Notes under the pieces: generated by a model
Database searches by the model: none
Told to the model about the DNA's origin: nothing
What the model saw: the letters and a program-made list of their open reading frames with translations, nothing else
Shown: one piece after another, positions 15,024-16,500 of the stretch
Numbering within the stretch: position 1 is the first letter of the stretch
How the letters are laid out: each line of letters begins with the position of its first letter
Made by a program: the position numbers and the translations under genes
Source of the DNA: Bacteroidota bacterium
GTDB taxonomy: Bacteria; Bacteroidota; Bacteroidia; Bacteroidales; PXBB01
Assembly: GCA_022708385.1 (NCBI GenBank)
Contig: JAKIYU010000024.1
Span: 1 to 16,500 of the forward strand
Length of the DNA stretch: 16,500 nucleotides
Reading direction: 5' to 3'

Positions 15024-16220
15024 ATGAAGCATTTCTTCTTACTGCTTTTGTTTTTATCAGAAATAGCCTGCACAGCCACTTCTCAAATAACAAATGCCGC
15101 ACTTTTCAATAAAGTACCTGGCAGATTAGCTGGGTTAAATCAGGTTAGCCGGAATTATTTGACAGTAAAAAATAAAAACTTATTGCATGATGTTGATAAA
15201 CCGGTTTTTTATACATATGATTTTTTTAAACAGCAACTTGGAAAAAACAAGTGGCTGCTGGAGCACACCGACGACAGTTTATTGTACGATATAAGCCGGC
15301 AACTGTATGTAAAGCAGTACAATACATTGACTCAGCTTTTTTACTGCTTCGATTATTACAGCTCCTTATATTCTGGATACTTTGAAAACTTAGGGTTTGA
15401 AAATTATATATTACTCTTGCCCGCTGTGTTAAGTGCTTACGATTATCGCATGAACAGCGGAAAGGGGGCAGGCCTTTGGCGGCTTAATTATTACATAGCC
15501 ATAAGATACCATCTGACTATTAATGATACCATAGATGAACGGTTTAATGTGGAAAAATCGACTGTAGCAGCTATTAAGTACCTGAAACATTTGAAAAATC
15601 TATATGAGAATTTTGATTATGCTTTGTGTGCATTTATGTCGTCGGCAGCAGAAATAAATTATTTGAATAATAAAAATGGGGATATGGCCGGGTTATCTGA
15701 TATTCCAGACGACATAAAGCTGGACCTGCATTTGTTCAAGAGCCTTGTTTTTATGTATTCTTTCAGGGAAGATTTGCACCTGAAAAAGTATGCATTAGAA
15801 CCCCTGCAGCCTGTTAATGCTGTCGTATTAAAACGAAAAATCCATTTCAAACCCACGATCGAATTATTGAAAATGGACAGCGCTTGTTTTGTTTTTCTGA
15901 ACCCGATATATAAAAAATTCATTTCAACAGACACAGGAATAGTTATATTTCATGACACATTAGTACCTTTGTTCACTAAATACGAAAATGATATTTTTGT
16001 TAAGAGCGATTCCTTGTTTATAAATGATTACACATTTGTTGACAGGAATAGTAGTATGGATAATTCTATTGGTATTATTCATACGGTCAGGAGCGGCGAA
16101 ACCCTTTTGCAGATTGCAGGAAAATATAAAGGGGTAACTGTAAACAGTATTGTCAAAGCCAATAAATTAAGTTCTCCCGACAGGATCAGAGAGGGGCAGA
16201 AATTGATAATTAAAAAGTAA
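15024..16220 (+). CDS. Degenerate lytic-transglycosylase (SLT/MltD-like) protein with C-terminal LysM
   Basis: A 398-residue exported protein: the signal peptide spans about residues 1-20 ('FFLLLLFLSEIACTATSQ'; C16 is not in a standard lipobox). Residues about 125-215 align to the MltD-type SLT domain: 'LLPAVLSAYDYRMNSGKGAG' then 'LWRLNYYIAIRYHL', and 'IDERFNVEKSTVAAIKYLKH'. The catalytic Glu of the family 'LPxVESAF' motif is Leu136 here, and the 'AYNAG/S' motif is 'AFMSS' (residues 203-207), so it is probably not a working transglycosylase. The C-terminal LysM (about 350-398, 'HTVRSGETLLQIAGKY', 'ANKLSSPDRIREGQKLII') is intact and should bind peptidoglycan. Residues 220-345 are unassigned. 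It follows the PAS-kinase gene by 5 bases. The likely role is a wall-binding scaffold or sensor partner rather than a hydrolase (inference). Confidence 0.88.
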   Translation: MKHFFLLLLFLSEIACTATSQITNAALFNKVPGRLAGLNQVSRNYLTVKNKNLLHDVDKPVFYTYDFFKQQLGKNKWLLEHTDDSLLYDISRQLYVKQYNTLTQLFYCFDYYSSLYSGYFENLGFENYILLLPAVLSAYDYRMNSGKGAGLWRLNYYIAIRYHLTINDTIDERFNVEKSTVAAIKYLKHLKNLYENFDYALCAFMSSAAEINYLNNKNGDMAGLSDIPDDIKLDLHLFKSLVFMYSFREDLHLKKYALEPLQPVNAVVLKRKIHFKPTIELLKMDSACFVFLNPIYKKFISTDTGIVIFHDTLVPLFTKYENDIFVKSDSLFINDYTFVDRNSSMDNSIGIIHTVRSGETLLQIAGKYKGVTVNSIVKANKLSSPDRIREGQKLIIKK

Positions 16221-16228
16221 AATAAAGA

Positions 16229-16500
16229 ATGAAAATCAGGCAGGTGTTTTTTTTTGTGATATTCGTATTATTAGCCCTGTTAATACTGTCTCTCGTTTTT
16301 CCTAAAGAGGGTATTAGAATAACGAAAGGGTTTACATTACAATTTGTTACATTGGATGAGCTTTTTTGGGAAGAAGAACACAGCAGAGATTTGAATGACA
16401 TATTGCTGAAAAATATCAATCTCGATTCTTTGATATGCCTGTACAAAGATTGCGATGATACTTTAGAGCTGGATGCCGCTCAGCTTAAAGGCAAAATACA
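16229..16500 (+). CDS. Membrane-anchored protein, N-terminus only; possibly an SGNH/GDSL-type hydrolase
   Basis: The frame opens at ATG 16229, 8 bases after the LysM gene, and stays open for 90 codons to the window edge. The first roughly 24 residues are a strongly hydrophobic anchor or signal ('QVFFFVIFVLLALLILSLVF'), followed by 'PKEGIRITKGFTLQFVTLDE' and an acidic stretch. From memory, Bacteroidota GDSL/SGNH-type hydrolases found next to transglycosylase-like genes begin with a membrane segment and a similar 'FP-x-GIxI...LxFxTL' segment. That would fit a peptidoglycan O-acetyl esterase role, but the catalytic part lies outside the window, so this is a guess from the N-terminus and the neighbour. 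Confidence 0.6.
   Translation, partial: MKIRQVFFFVIFVLLALLILSLVFPKEGIRITKGFTLQFVTLDELFWEEEHSRDLNDILLKNINLDSLICLYKDCDDTLELDAAQLKGKI

Noticed and set aside
1..16500. CRISPR array, transposon, phage or anti-phage defence genes
   Set aside because: No regularly spaced repeats, transposase or integrase motifs, or terminal inverted repeats were found; all well-supported genes have ordinary metabolic, envelope or regulatory assignments.

Overview
The window looks like chromosomal DNA from a member of the Bacteroidota, probably an environmental Bacteroidales-like lineage. The sequence is AT-rich. Promoter-like TAnnTTTG boxes (the Bacteroidota -7 element) lie in front of several genes, and Shine-Dalgarno sites are mostly not evident. 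The gene content is typical of the phylum: a type IX secretion (T9SS) C-terminal sorting domain, Omp28-related proteins, a DUF6029 barrel, a TPR/PD40/OmpA protein resembling PorE, and a PdxJ of Bacteroidota type. There are no tRNA or rRNA genes, CRISPR arrays, insertion sequences or phage genes. No gap without a gene exceeds about 150 bases.

Layout. (1) Positions 1-1800, minus strand: a CBS/ACT-like protein followed by the N-terminal 373 codons of an Omp85/BamA-like outer-membrane protein, which runs off the left edge. (2) 1916-3427, plus strand: pdxJ (pyridoxine 5'-phosphate synthase) and a YbfF-like alpha/beta hydrolase split by an apparent one-base frameshift at a run of A. (3) 3500-5497, plus strand: a PorE-like TPR / beta-propeller / CarboxypepD_reg-like / OmpA protein, convergent with the next block. 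(4) 5516-12517, minus strand, in transcription order: a secreted Omp28-related protein with a T9SS sorting domain, a TlpA-like periplasmic thioredoxin, a DUF6029 outer-membrane barrel, an Omp28-related lipoprotein, then an OmpR-type response regulator and its histidine kinase. (5) 12662 to the right edge, plus strand: thioredoxin (trxA), a DUF58 protein, a PAS/HisKA_2 kinase, a LysM protein with a degenerate lytic-transglycosylase domain, and the start of a membrane-anchored protein that may be an SGNH/GDSL-type hydrolase.

How the genes may work together. Block 4 encodes three exported thioredoxin-fold proteins with CxxC motifs, predicted for the cell surface, the periplasm and a lipid-anchored envelope site. 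They sit beside an outer-membrane barrel carrying its own Cys pair and a two-component system. A cytoplasmic thioredoxin starts the divergent block across a 144-bp spacer. I infer a possible envelope thiol-redox module. Block 5 pairs regulatory genes with a peptidoglycan-binding protein that has lost its catalytic glutamate, so it looks like a cell-wall sensing or scaffolding operon rather than an enzyme set. Both are inferences from context and motifs.
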